From a virus: 41,641 nt of DNA. This document shows, one piece after another, positions 16,097-23,494 of this stretch. The stretch covers positions 1 to 41,641 of IMG/VR virus record IMGVR_UViG_3300025154_000201; one strand, given 5' to 3'. Each line of letters begins with the position of its first letter. The stretch's first letter is position 1. The position numbers were made by a program, and so were the translations under genes. The notes beneath the pieces were generated by a model. That model was not told where the DNA came from. It worked only from the letters and a program-made list of their open reading frames with translations, and did not search any database.

Positions 16097-16633
16097 CTAA
16101 ATTCTGGTGTCTACATCTGCTTCCACTATCCACGGCCTTATCAGACTCTCCCCCAACTCCGTATACGCTTCCTTGGCCTCGGGGTACTTCTCAAACAACC
16201 GCCTGACCGCAGTCTCCATCCTCTCCCGGTGCCCGGCGACGTCGCTCTTTGGTGGGCGGTCGTCCGTCCATTTGTCGTTGAGCATGGCGTCGCGGAGGAC
16301 AACAAGGGAGGTGATGGCTTTGGTGATGTGGTTCAACTCCGAGTCCGGGTCGATGTCCTCTCCCTCCCACCAGGAGTCAATGTGCCGGCGGGCGGCGTCG
16401 TAATAGACCGAGCCCCTAACTCCGATAACTCTAAAATTGTGCCTGCCATATTTGAGGGCCCCTTCAAGCATGGCCACACCTACCTCGGCCATAACATTTT
16501 GGGGCAGCACAGACTGAGGTGGCTTCTTTATACCAATCGCGTCTTTCGGGTTTGATGGCTTGGTGTTGACTGTGCCTTTTCCGCCTTCTCTATCCAAAGA
16601 CTCTAGGTAATCAGTTATAATAGCATCATTCAT
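16097..16633 (-). CDS. dATP/dGTP diphosphohydrolase-like protein (former DUF5664)
   Basis: A 178-residue protein. The core (SNPKDAIGIKKPP, GALKYGRHNFR, YYDAARRHIDSWWEGEDID, HITKAITSLVVLRD) matches the all-alpha phage family annotated as the N-terminal domain of dATP/dGTP diphosphohydrolase. The EGED and later His/Asp residues resemble MazG-type metal ligands. Members hydrolyse purine dNTPs, and some belong to the diaminopurine (Z) pathway, but the family also occurs in ordinary phages. It sits between the thymidylate-synthase-like gene and the resolvase gene; the stop/start overlap is ATGA. Confidence 0.65.
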   Translation of the reverse strand: MNDAIITDYLESLDREGGKGTVNTKPSNPKDAIGIKKPPQSVLPQNVMAEVGVAMLEGALKYGRHNFRVIGVRGSVYYDAARRHIDSWWEGEDIDPDSELNHITKAITSLVVLRDAMLNDKWTDDRPPKSDVAGHRERMETAVRRLFEKYPEAKEAYTELGESLIRPWIVEADVDTRI

Positions 16634-17076
16634 CCTTCCAACTCCTTTCTGACGTCCAGCATCAGGTCTTTGATGTCCGAATACCTCTTATACTCGTCGG
16701 TAACTTTTAGGCTCTTGTCGACCTTCTTGGCATCCTCGAGCGAAACAAAGATCCAGTAGGGTGCCTTAGCGTAACGGAAGTAGATACAGAACCCCGCCAA
16801 CCCCCCCGCCATAACAAACCTGGTCATCTTCGGCGTCTGGGTGAAGCGGGATGCCGGCACTCTGGTCTCGCTCTTGCTCTCCTTACACTCCAACAGCATC
16901 ATCGCCGAGCCGTCATACATCACTTCGTAATCGGCGGGCTGGGCAGGTACCCGGCCCATACAGACGCCGGCATCAGGGAATCGGTGCCCCCACCAGAGCG
17001 GGTCTTTCATCAGCTCCTTGAGGTGCTTTGTAAAAAGCCCCTCCGCTATTTTTCCGTCGCCACTTTGTCCCGCCAT
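16630..17076 (-). CDS. RecU-like Holliday junction resolvase (PD-(D/E)xK nuclease)
   Basis: A 148-residue protein with AAGGA about ten bases upstream of ATG 17076. The nuclease core is visible: Glu12 in the first helix, Asp49 in QPADY, and Glu63-Cys-Lys65 in LLECKESKS, followed by RFTQTPKMTRFV and AGFCIYFRY, a pattern of RecU/PBP-related factor A nucleases. It would resolve branched recombination intermediates and fits the neighbouring SbcCD and polymerase genes. Its start lies inside the end of the upstream small gene. Confidence 0.7.
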   Translation of the reverse strand: MAGQSGDGKIAEGLFTKHLKELMKDPLWWGHRFPDAGVCMGRVPAQPADYEVMYDGSAMMLLECKESKSETRVPASRFTQTPKMTRFVMAGGLAGFCIYFRYAKAPYWIFVSLEDAKKVDKSLKVTDEYKRYSDIKDLMLDVRKELEG

Positions 17077-17219
17077 GCCGCTGTATCCTTTTTTAAGAGG
17101 CCAATAATGTACTCACGAACAGAGAGTCCCTGCTCGTAAGCCTTGTGTTTCACCTTTCCCCACAGATCCCGATCAACATTTCTGAGGAGGAACGAGGTTG
17201 ATTCTTCCGTGTCTTTCAT
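17046..17219 (-). CDS. Small ribbon-helix-helix-like DNA-binding protein
   Basis: A 57-residue ORF from ATG 17219 to TAG 17046-17048, with GAGG upstream. The sequence TSFLLRNVDRDLWGKVKHKA, then a GLSVREYIIGLLKK helix, fits the strand-helix-helix pattern of Arc/MetJ-type proteins. It would bind DNA as a dimer and may regulate nearby genes. It overlaps the resolvase gene by 31 bases and its start overlaps the stop of the next upstream small gene (ATGA). Confidence 0.6.
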   Translation of the reverse strand: MKDTEESTSFLLRNVDRDLWGKVKHKAYEQGLSVREYIIGLLKKDTAAWRDKVATEK

Positions 17220-17392
17220 GCCTTGTACCTCGCTTTCTTTTCTTCATCCATTCTGATAACTCCACCATAGAGGTTCAAAGTATTCTCAATTAACGTCTCT
17301 GCCATCTCCTGCTTCTCAAGGCTTGGGATTATGCCTTTTCTGTATAGCTCCCTGGCGAGTCGTTTTGCTTCATTCTTGGCTGTCGTGCTCAT
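17216..17392 (-). CDS. Small charged helical protein
   Basis: A 58-residue ORF from ATG 17392 with AAAAGG just upstream, ending in a TGA that overlaps the next start. The product is lysine- and glutamate-rich and helical (KNEAKRLARELYRKG) and has no recognised domain. Coupling with the ribbon-helix-helix gene suggests a two-gene unit. A partner or antitoxin-like role is only a guess. Confidence 0.5.
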   Translation of the reverse strand: MSTTAKNEAKRLARELYRKGIIPSLEKQEMAETLIENTLNLYGGVIRMDEEKKARYKA

Positions 17393-17458
17393 AGGCCTTT
17401 TATTACCAGCCTAGAAATTTAGTGTCCTTATGGCTCTTCTTGTGTGATATTGGGTGCC

Positions 17459-17478
17459 TGATTGTGGCGTGGAATCAG
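17459..17478. repeat. 20-bp direct repeat, copy 1
   Basis: An exact 20-base sequence that recurs at 21451-21470. In both places the repeat begins at the TGA stop codon of a - strand gene and extends into the downstream spacer. No palindrome or T-run is seen, so it is probably not a terminator. It may be a trace of a recombination junction or a shared 3' element. Confidence 0.6.
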
Positions 17479-17678
17479 TCAAACGTCTTGGCTCGTATCG
17501 TGATATCTATCGACTTCGTTATGACGATAAAATCCCCGTTCTCGTCTCCATTGTTTCCAGGGTCAGTATAATCAACTTCCCACCAATCTCCCTCAGCCAG
17601 GCCTTGTATGTCGTAGATGTCATCAAGGTGTAGCTTTTGACCTTTCCTGAATTCAAACTTCTGTTCTGTGGTCGGCAT
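17475..17678 (-). CDS. Small acidic hypothetical protein
   Basis: A 67-residue protein; ATG 17678 is chosen because AAAAGGA lies upstream at a suitable distance. It is rich in Asp and Glu (EGDWWEVDYTDPGNNGDENG) and has no known motif. A 14-codon leader ORF beginning MKVVSGN ends one base before its start. It lies downstream of the DNA polymerase terminator. Confidence 0.5.
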   Translation of the reverse strand: MPTTEQKFEFRKGQKLHLDDIYDIQGLAEGDWWEVDYTDPGNNGDENGDFIVITKSIDITIRAKTFD

Positions 17679-17679
17679 A

Positions 17680-17724
17680 TCAAATCCTTTTTGGCGCAGC
17701 ATTGTTGCCCGATACTACTTTCAT
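17680..17724 (-). CDS. Leader mini-ORF MKVVSGN (copy 1)
   Basis: A 14-codon ORF (MKVVSGNNAAPKRI) from ATG 17724 that ends one base before the start of the next gene and reads through its ribosome site. The first seven codons are repeated before another gene at 22504. It lacks an obvious ribosome site of its own. It may be a regulatory leader or only a conserved DNA/RNA element. Confidence 0.3.
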   Translation of the reverse strand: MKVVSGNNAAPKRI

Positions 17725-17736
17725 ATTTATCACAAA

Positions 17737-17756
17737 CACCCAGCAGTCACTGGGTG
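17737..17756 (-). terminator. Probable transcription terminator after DNA polymerase
   Basis: A 7-bp perfect stem (CACCCAG / CTGGGTG) with a six-base loop, followed on the - strand by TTTGT. It lies about 35 bases after the polymerase stop codon. The T-run is short, so termination is likely partial. Confidence 0.5.
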
Positions 17757-17788
17757 CCTATGCCAATGTAGCCGGCGGTACAGTTACG

Positions 17789-20700
17789 CTAATGTGGTAT
17801 CTCATTGCACTGCTTCCAGCTATCTTTTGCTAACCACGCCTCACACCCCTCCCACTCAATCTCATCAAGATCTGCGAAGTTGAGACCGACAGCAAAAGAG
17901 GATACAATAGGCACAGACATATCTGCATATTGCTGGGTCATGATTGGCTTTAATTCAGCGGAGAAAGCGGCTAAGTCCTTCTTCGCCACACTAAATACCA
18001 ACTCATCGTGATAAGGAAAAATAAACCTCGCGTCATAGCGAAACATCAACCCCGATCGCCAGATCGCACCCATCACCAGCTTCGTCATCTCAGCCGACGA
18101 CGACTGGATGCGGAAGTTCAACGCCGAGCGGATGATATGCTGGTGGTCTTGCGTCCGCAGCAGTGGGACAATATGCTTCTTGGCGCCCAGAAAAGTCTCT
18201 GAGTAGCCCTGTCGCTGGATCTGTTCCCCGTACTCCTGCTTCCACCGATCAATCCCCGGGAAGGCCTCGGACTTGGCATCCAGGAACCCTTGCGCCTCTT
18301 CTTCCGGGATCTGCAGCTTCTTGCCCAGCATCCAGGCACCGCCGCCGATCGACACATACTGGGACAGGAAGTTGGTCGGCTTGGCCTTGACGCCGCGATA
18401 CTCCTTGGCCTTCTTATATAGAGGATGCTCTTTATCATCTAAGGCAGCCGCCAAGTCATCGTAGGTGTCAAACTCATTCTTCTGCTTCTGACTGATGGCA
18501 AAGGCGGTGATGGTGTGCAGGTCTTTGAGGTTGTCGCCGACGTAGCAGGCAAGGGATGCCGGGTCCTGGGTTTCATGGGCGCCGACCCTCAGCTCCTGGC
18601 CGGAGAAGTCCGGGGCCACGATCACAGCGTCTTCGTGGTGAGGTTCGATGCAGCCTCTGATTTTCTTACCCTCCTCCGAGCGTTTTGGTTGCTGATTGAC
18701 GTTCGGGCCACTCGGAGCGAACCGGCGAGATGTCGTGGACGACTGCTTGAGCGAAGGGTGGATCTTGCCGGTCTTCCAATGGACAAGAAGAGGATACGAG
18801 CTGTAAAACAGCCCCTCCCTGGTCTTATAGTTGATCACCCGCATGATGGCGTCAATGACCTCACCCTCTTCTTTGGTGGCGTCCTTCTTGGCCCACTTCA
18901 GCACATCTTCATCCGTAGACGGGTCACCCTGAGTCCGGCCAGCCTCACGCATGGTATCCGTCACTTGATTGTAGTACCGGATAGGTAGGTTCATCACCTC
19001 ATACAGAAGTTTTCGTTTCTGCAGAGAAGAGTTGGCGCTAAACTCCACCCTGGGGACAAAGTTGTCGACCAGGAGTTGGTTCATGCCACCGACGTCCTCC
19101 GCCTCAACCAAAGCGGCATACTGTTCCAGCAGCTTGCCGACGCCGGCTTCCAGTTCTCCGGCCTCAACCAAGATGGCTGCTACGATCTTGTCGAGCTTAC
19201 GAAACCTGGTCTTCAGCGGCACCCCGTAGGTCAGCAGCTTATAGCCCCGTTTGATCTCAGCAACGGAAACATCAACCAGTGGCTCAAACACTGCTCCCGG
19301 CCAGCCCATCTGAATGAGGTACGCGTCGATCTTTTTCTGAGCCTCTTCCGCGGCTTCCCGATCTTCCTGTTGGAGTTGTGCCAGCTTATCCAGGTTGCAG
19401 TTGGTGCCTTCCACAAAAGAGAGGGCGGTCATGTACATGGCGTCGGACTCAACCGCCACGTAGGCCGCAAAGGTCTCCTCGACGTCCATCACCAATTCGA
19501 AGAAATTGAACAGGTGGCCGCCCATAATAGTGTCGTCGCAGCCATAAGCAGTGGTCTCTGCCCCGGTAAGCTCCCGCATACCTCGCATCCGGACAGTCTC
19601 GTTGCCTTCAGCGTCTTTTTCAACGATGCTGACCACATCCTTATAGGCGACCTGCTTATACCGATAGTATCTGGAAGATAATGATTTCAACCCCTTCGTC
19701 TCGTTCTCGTCGACGTAGCCGGCGGCGATCTGGCTGCAGTAGATATCCGGCACCCAGGTGTTCCAGTCCAAGTAAAATACCGGGATCTCGAAACCAGAGG
19801 CGTTGTGGGCTATCTTGGGTTGATCAATACTGAGCATAAGATCGCGGGCCTGTTCGGTGGTGATGTTGTCCGTGTCCGCGTGGTCGATAGAAAAGTAGAA
19901 GGTGTGCTGGAGGTTGTTGCCGACGGTGAGAGACATACCGACCAGTTTTGACTCGTGGACGTCGATCTGGATCGGGGCCTTCTGCTTGCCAAGGTTCTCA
20001 TAAATCGTCTGCAGCCACGCCTTAGATTCCTCCGGGACGTCGGTCTCGCAATCGATCGGAACAAAGCGCGTTACCGGCAGATGCTCGGCGATAAAGTCTT
20101 TGGCCTCCTTCAAATTCCCGGCGGTTACCAGAATACAATTCTGGTAGAACTCGTCAAAAGCCTCGTCGTAGCTCTTACAAGTGCGGTCATGGGCAAAGCC
20201 TGGCTCCCACTTTAACCAGTGCAATTTGATCGGCAACCAACCAGCCAGCGCCCAGGTAGTATAAACGGTATCGGCGGAATCGATGATCTTCTGGAACGGT
20301 TTGAAGTCGGAGACGTCACCCTGGAGCAAATGCAGCTTCTTATCCTCGATCAGACTGGTGAGGTCGTCGAGGCCTTCCTCTCCAAACTGCAGCCACATCT
20401 TCAGAAACACCCCCTCCCCGAAGCCGACAGCGCCCATCCCGGGGCCGAAGTCGCCCGTATCAGAAACGAGCGAACGATACAGCCTGATATACTTCCGAGG
20501 CATCTCTGGCAAGAACCGCGAGCCGCAGTCGCTGCCGGCAATAAGCTCGCCGTCCATCCAGACCGGGGCGCCGATCGAGATCAAGTCCTTGTCCTTAGAC
20601 CAGATGATGCAGCTGTCCAGCTTGGAGGCGATGAAGGCGATGGTGTCGTCGGCTTCAGTCCTTTTTGCTGTTAGGCAGATACCGCCGAGTTCCCGCAAGA

Positions 20701-21010
20701 ACAACTTGACCGCGTCCATGCACTTATTGAACTCCTCATAGTACACCGCCGGCCTCTTGACTCGGTGTTCCTTGTAGGCCGGGTATATGGCCTGGCGCCG
20801 CTTCCGCGAGTCGACGTCGTCGTAGACCCCTACGGTAGCCATAGGCGTAAGCCCGAGCGCGTCCAATGTCTTGCGGTAGGTGTTGAGAAAATTCGAGTAT
20901 CCATATTCGGCAGTGTTAATTTGCTGATTTTCCTCACGAAAGCCATCCGGATCCTTGCCCACCAGCAGAGAACTGGTGACGATGGAGTTGAGGTCTATTA
21001 CAAGTTTCAT
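17789..21010 (-). CDS. DNA polymerase I-type (family A) with 5'-nuclease, 3'-5' exonuclease and polymerase domains
   Basis: A 1073-residue protein, longer than E. coli Pol I. Residues 1-230 resemble a FEN/5'-3' nuclease (AIYPAYKEHR, EADDTIAFIA, WSKDKDL). Near residue 317 the FVPIDCETD motif and a later IAHNASGFEIPVF fit an active 3'-5' proofreading exonuclease. Polymerase motif A is VAPDFSGQELR near residue 800, the O-helix contains AKPTNFLSQY near 875, and motif C is PYHDEL near 1000. The ATG at 21010 has AAAGGAGC upstream. It is the likely replicative polymerase of the phage. Confidence 0.9.
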   Translation of the reverse strand: MKLVIDLNSIVTSSLLVGKDPDGFREENQQINTAEYGYSNFLNTYRKTLDALGLTPMATVGVYDDVDSRKRRQAIYPAYKEHRVKRPAVYYEEFNKCMDAVKLFLRELGGICLTAKRTEADDTIAFIASKLDSCIIWSKDKDLISIGAPVWMDGELIAGSDCGSRFLPEMPRKYIRLYRSLVSDTGDFGPGMGAVGFGEGVFLKMWLQFGEEGLDDLTSLIEDKKLHLLQGDVSDFKPFQKIIDSADTVYTTWALAGWLPIKLHWLKWEPGFAHDRTCKSYDEAFDEFYQNCILVTAGNLKEAKDFIAEHLPVTRFVPIDCETDVPEESKAWLQTIYENLGKQKAPIQIDVHESKLVGMSLTVGNNLQHTFYFSIDHADTDNITTEQARDLMLSIDQPKIAHNASGFEIPVFYLDWNTWVPDIYCSQIAAGYVDENETKGLKSLSSRYYRYKQVAYKDVVSIVEKDAEGNETVRMRGMRELTGAETTAYGCDDTIMGGHLFNFFELVMDVEETFAAYVAVESDAMYMTALSFVEGTNCNLDKLAQLQQEDREAAEEAQKKIDAYLIQMGWPGAVFEPLVDVSVAEIKRGYKLLTYGVPLKTRFRKLDKIVAAILVEAGELEAGVGKLLEQYAALVEAEDVGGMNQLLVDNFVPRVEFSANSSLQKRKLLYEVMNLPIRYYNQVTDTMREAGRTQGDPSTDEDVLKWAKKDATKEEGEVIDAIMRVINYKTREGLFYSSYPLLVHWKTGKIHPSLKQSSTTSRRFAPSGPNVNQQPKRSEEGKKIRGCIEPHHEDAVIVAPDFSGQELRVGAHETQDPASLACYVGDNLKDLHTITAFAISQKQKNEFDTYDDLAAALDDKEHPLYKKAKEYRGVKAKPTNFLSQYVSIGGGAWMLGKKLQIPEEEAQGFLDAKSEAFPGIDRWKQEYGEQIQRQGYSETFLGAKKHIVPLLRTQDHQHIIRSALNFRIQSSSAEMTKLVMGAIWRSGLMFRYDARFIFPYHDELVFSVAKKDLAAFSAELKPIMTQQYADMSVPIVSSFAVGLNFADLDEIEWEGCEAWLAKDSWKQCNEIPH

Positions 21011-21045
21011 GTATGCTCCTTTGGTTGGTTAGTATTCAGCGCTTC

Positions 21046-21432
21046 TCACTTGCCTGCGCTTAAATCAACATCAGGGATGATTGACTGCGGTTTGAAAATA
21101 ACTTTATAGTGGTACGAGCTGACACTGGCTGGTTCGAGCTGTTCAACAAAATAAGTGACATTGTCAGAAAGACCGAGAAAGTGTTTTTTGTAGCTTTGGG
21201 GGCTTGTTTTGCAGGTTACTTCAAGTTGCGTTGTCTGGTCAGTGATTGAGCACAGCCCCTCAATAGTGAGCATGTACGTGTCGGTGATCCCATTAAAGAA
21301 CACTACTCTACGGTTGATTTGAAACATGTCTGCATCTTTTGACAAGTTGTAAGATGCAAGCTCTGCGTCGGTCGAGCATCCAACTGATGTGAGAACAACA
21401 GCAATCAAGATAAAACCAAAAAGTTTCTTCAT
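21046..21432 (-). CDS. Phage lipoprotein (beta-sandwich type), possible superinfection exclusion
   Basis: A 128-residue protein; ATG 21432 is preferred, with AGGAG upstream. A classic lipoprotein signal peptide is present: MKKLFGFILIAVVLTSVGC with the lipobox cysteine at residue 19. The mature part (NRRVVFFNGITDTYML, HFLGLSDNVTYFVEQL, IIPDVDL) resembles beta-sandwich lipoproteins of enterobacterial phages. It would be anchored in the cell envelope of the infected host. Phage-encoded lipoproteins often block superinfection; that function is inferred, not shown. Confidence 0.7.
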   Translation of the reverse strand: MKKLFGFILIAVVLTSVGCSTDAELASYNLSKDADMFQINRRVVFFNGITDTYMLTIEGLCSITDQTTQLEVTCKTSPQSYKKHFLGLSDNVTYFVEQLEPASVSSYHYKVIFKPQSIIPDVDLSAGK

Positions 21433-21450
21433 TCTTAATCTCCTTAGGGT

Positions 21451-21470
21451 TGATTGTGGCGTGGAATCAG
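21451..21470. repeat. 20-bp direct repeat, copy 2
   Basis: Exact match to 17459-17478. It starts at the stop codon of the - strand gene ending at 21467 and extends into the spacer before the lipoprotein gene. The two copies are about 4 kb apart and bracket the polymerase and lipoprotein genes. Confidence 0.6.
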
Positions 21471-21736
21471 GCAGCTGTCCTGACCACTTCTTCACCGCAA
21501 AATGGACAGTGCTTCAGCGCGAAACTGATTGTTTCTTTTTTCTTTTTTACGTTGCCGTTTTTGAGAATATGCATGTACTCAATTTTAATTGGCATTACTG
21601 GTCGGTGGCTTAATTCGTTTCCGGTAAGCATGAATCCGTAGCCATCTAACTCAACCTTCAATTGTTGCGCTTCCGGCCTTTGTGCTTGCACAGTTTCGAG
21701 TAATTTTGCTTCCATTTCTTTTTTGCAATCACACAT
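21467..21736 (-). CDS. Small phage protein with terminal CxC / CPFCG zinc motif
   Basis: An 89-residue protein with AAAAGGAGC upstream of ATG 21736. It begins MCDCKKE and ends CPFCGEEV, so two cysteine pairs at opposite ends could bind one zinc ion and bring the termini together. The middle resembles small early proteins of enterobacterial phages. Function unknown. Its stop codon lies inside the 20-bp repeat. Confidence 0.55.
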   Translation of the reverse strand: MCDCKKEMEAKLLETVQAQRPEAQQLKVELDGYGFMLTGNELSHRPVMPIKIEYMHILKNGNVKKKKETISFALKHCPFCGEEVVRTAA

Positions 21737-21748
21737 ATTTGCTCCTTT

Positions 21749-21946
21749 TCATGCTGGTGTAATGGTGTTGCCTTTGACTATAAAATCCAACGTGTCACCG
21801 TTGTGTCCCATAGGATGAACGATAATATGAACGCCGTATTCATGAATTCCTTGGACCGCTACTCTGAAGTCTGGAGTAATTTCAACAGATCCATTTATTC
21901 CTTCGCTTTGCACTTTCATTTCCAACAATTCTTGCAATGTTTTCAT
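21749..21946 (-). CDS. Small hypothetical protein
   Basis: A 65-residue protein with AAAGGAA upstream of ATG 21946. It is a compact alpha/beta sequence (SVEITPDFRVAVQGI, GDTLDFIVKGNTITPA) without cysteines or membrane segments. It is part of the early operon between polymerase and helicase genes. No family is recognised. Confidence 0.55.
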   Translation of the reverse strand: MKTLQELLEMKVQSEGINGSVEITPDFRVAVQGIHEYGVHIIVHPMGHNGDTLDFIVKGNTITPA

Positions 21947-21968
21947 GGCACTTTCCTTTGTAGTGGGA

Positions 21969-22457
21969 TCAGGCCGTTGCCCTTAATATATCGATGGCAT
22001 TTATGGCCGCAATTTTGTCAAACTCAGGGGCTGGTGTTGACCGAATGATAAACTCCATTTGGTTAAGTTCTTCTGGCTTTTCAGCTCCTATTAGTCCAAT
22101 TAGCGCCGAGCGAAGTTTCGCTATCTTCTGTTCCGCACTTCTCATCGGGTGCTTTTCACACTCCTTGATATGGGCAGTAAGTAGCTCATGCTTTGCTGTG
22201 GGTGTTCCATCTGGGTACTCGTGACCACAGTAGACGCAGGTTACAATGTTGCCTTCTCTCTCGCCGTTAAGAGCATATTCAAACATCTGTCGGGCCTGCA
22301 CCGCTGTCAGAAGATTCGTGCCGACAGGCCACGTAGGGTCATATCCAGCCGCGTCTGGAGAAGGGTCAAAAAAGATTCTTCCGTCAGGTGCAAAATCTTT
22401 AGGCAAAGGCCAGCACAGGAAACGATCAACCATTTTATCAATTTGTTTTTTACTCAT
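21969..22457 (-). CDS. Phage early protein with C2HC zinc-finger-like segment
   Basis: A 162-residue protein; ATG 22457 is chosen for the AAAAGGAGC site and because the preceding leader ORF stops there. The N-terminal phrase DRFLCWPLPKDFAPDGRIFF is widespread in enterobacterial phage proteins. A zinc-finger-like CVYCGHEY ... H ... H ... CEKH segment lies in the middle. The C-terminal third is helical. Function unknown; nucleic-acid binding is plausible. Confidence 0.6.
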   Translation of the reverse strand: MSKKQIDKMVDRFLCWPLPKDFAPDGRIFFDPSPDAAGYDPTWPVGTNLLTAVQARQMFEYALNGEREGNIVTCVYCGHEYPDGTPTAKHELLTAHIKECEKHPMRSAEQKIAKLRSALIGLIGAEKPEELNQMEFIIRSTPAPEFDKIAAINAIDILRATA

Positions 22458-22504
22458 GTTCCGCTCCTTTTCATGTAGTACCGGTTGCCAGATACTACTT
22501 TCAT
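22454..22504 (-). CDS. Leader mini-ORF MKVVSGN (copy 2)
   Basis: A 16-codon ORF (MKVVSGNRYYMKRSGT) starting at ATG 22504. Its TGA overlaps the next gene start (ATGA), and it reads through that gene's Shine-Dalgarno sequence. GGAGG lies just two bases before its own ATG, which is close. The first seven codons match the leader at 17724. The DNA can also fold as a GTAGTA/TACTAC hairpin. Confidence 0.35.
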   Translation of the reverse strand: MKVVSGNRYYMKRSGT

Positions 22505-22518
22505 CTCCTCCAATAAAC

Positions 22519-22552
22519 AAAAGCCCTGGTAAATCACTTCACCAGGGCTTTT
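22519..22552 (-). terminator. Rho-independent terminator
   Basis: A 12-bp perfect stem (AAAAGCCCTGGT / ACCAGGGCTTTT) with a ten-base loop, ending in TTTT on the - strand. It lies 20 bases after the stop codon of the gene at 22574-23356. It is symmetrical and could act on both strands. Confidence 0.75.
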
Positions 22553-22573
22553 ATCCTCACAAACTACACAGCC

Positions 22574-23356
22574 TTATTTAACGACAACAGTACTGAAGTC
22601 AAAACACTTGAAGTCCTTGCCGCTAAACGACTTGTCCTTGGCGGTGATCCGGATCTTCTGGGCAGCCTCCTCAGTCATCGTTCTCATACCGATCTTGACG
22701 GTGGTCTGCAGTTGGTACCGCTCGAACGCCTTCACGGACATGGGCGACAGCGAGAACGTGACCATGTTCCCGATCTCGTCGTGCTCCTTCTCGGCATCGT
22801 CAAGGATAACGATCAGATCGTTGTACCTCTTGCAGGCAGCCTTGCCGTAGCCCTCTTCCTTCAGCATGGCCAGGTGGTCAGCGACAGTGCCGGAGCCGTC
22901 CGAGAGGTTAACCCCGTCCCCGGAAAACTTGCACAACTCCTTGGGGGCGCCGTCCTCATTTGGAGCCACGGCAAACTGGTCGTTATAGGACACGATCGTA
23001 GCCTCGCACCACTGCCCGAGAGAGCCCTCGTCACCCTTGATGCCGGCAGGGGACGCCTTGAAGCGTGGCAGCGTGCCAAAGTCCAGAGCAGGGATCGCGT
23101 TCTTAAAGCCAGAGAGCGCCACGCCAACAAAAGCATTTTTAACCGCAGGCGGAGCTGCCTGTTTCTTCACCGCTACCGCCTTCTCCTCGACCGGGGCGGC
23201 GACCTCGGCAACGTCCTCGCCTTTTACAACCTCAGCGACCTCGACCGGGGCAGCGACCTCAGCAACGTCTTCGCCTTTTACAACCTCAGCGACCTCGACA
23301 ACTTTCTTGGCAGTAGCAGCAACGGCAGAGTCAGCAGTTTTCTTTCCTAAACCCAT
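22574..23356 (-). CDS. Abundant-looking early protein, possible ssDNA-binding protein
   Basis: A 260-residue protein with GAGGTA upstream of ATG 23356. The first 70 residues are a low-complexity Ala/Val/Glu/Lys tail that contains an 18-residue tandem duplication (VKGEDVAEVAAPVEVAEV). The remaining domain (GTLPRFKASPAGIKGDEG ... MVTFSLSPMSVKAFERYQL ... FKCFDFSTVVVK) is not one I can name. Its own promoter and terminator, and its position next to helicase and primase genes, suggest an abundant replication accessory such as a single-strand binding protein. That role is inferred. Confidence 0.6.
   Translation of the reverse strand: MGLGKKTADSAVAATAKKVVEVAEVVKGEDVAEVAAPVEVAEVVKGEDVAEVAAPVEEKAVAVKKQAAPPAVKNAFVGVALSGFKNAIPALDFGTLPRFKASPAGIKGDEGSLGQWCEATIVSYNDQFAVAPNEDGAPKELCKFSGDGVNLSDGSGTVADHLAMLKEEGYGKAACKRYNDLIVILDDAEKEHDEIGNMVTFSLSPMSVKAFERYQLQTTVKIGMRTMTEEAAQKIRITAKDKSFSGKDFKCFDFSTVVVK
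23186..23293. repeat. 54-bp tandem duplication inside a coding sequence
   Basis: Two adjacent 54-base units (23186-23239 and 23240-23293) differ at only a few positions and keep the reading frame, duplicating 18 residues of the Ala/Val/Glu-rich N-terminal tail of the gene at 22574-23356. Confidence 0.85.
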
Positions 23357-23462
23357 GGTAATACCTCATTCTTGATTTTAATTTACAGCGTTGGTTGACA
23401 GTTTAGTTGACATAGACAATTACTTTTCTGGTTGGGCACCTCCTTGTTATTGGTTGATAAGA

Positions 23463-23491
23463 ATCATAACTTATGTAGCTTTACTTATCAA
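23463..23491 (-). promoter_or_regulatory. Sigma-70-like promoter for the 22574-23356 gene
   Basis: On the - strand TTGATA (23491-23486), a 17-base spacer and TATGAT (23468-23463) form a near-consensus sigma-70 promoter. It lies in the 138-base spacer between the helicase and this gene. Downstream in the leader are two TGTCAAC direct repeats, 12 bases apart, a possible operator. Confidence 0.45.
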
Positions 23492-23494
23492 GCG

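Noticed and set aside
16097-21010. A complete diaminopurine (Z) genome pathway
   Set aside because: Only a dATP/dGTP diphosphohydrolase-like gene is seen; no PurZ-like gene is present and the polymerase carries a 5'-nuclease domain.
23395-23412. Two TTGACA sequences on the + strand, suggesting promoters
   Set aside because: No + strand gene follows; on the - strand they are the TGTCAAC repeats in a leader, which is a better explanation.
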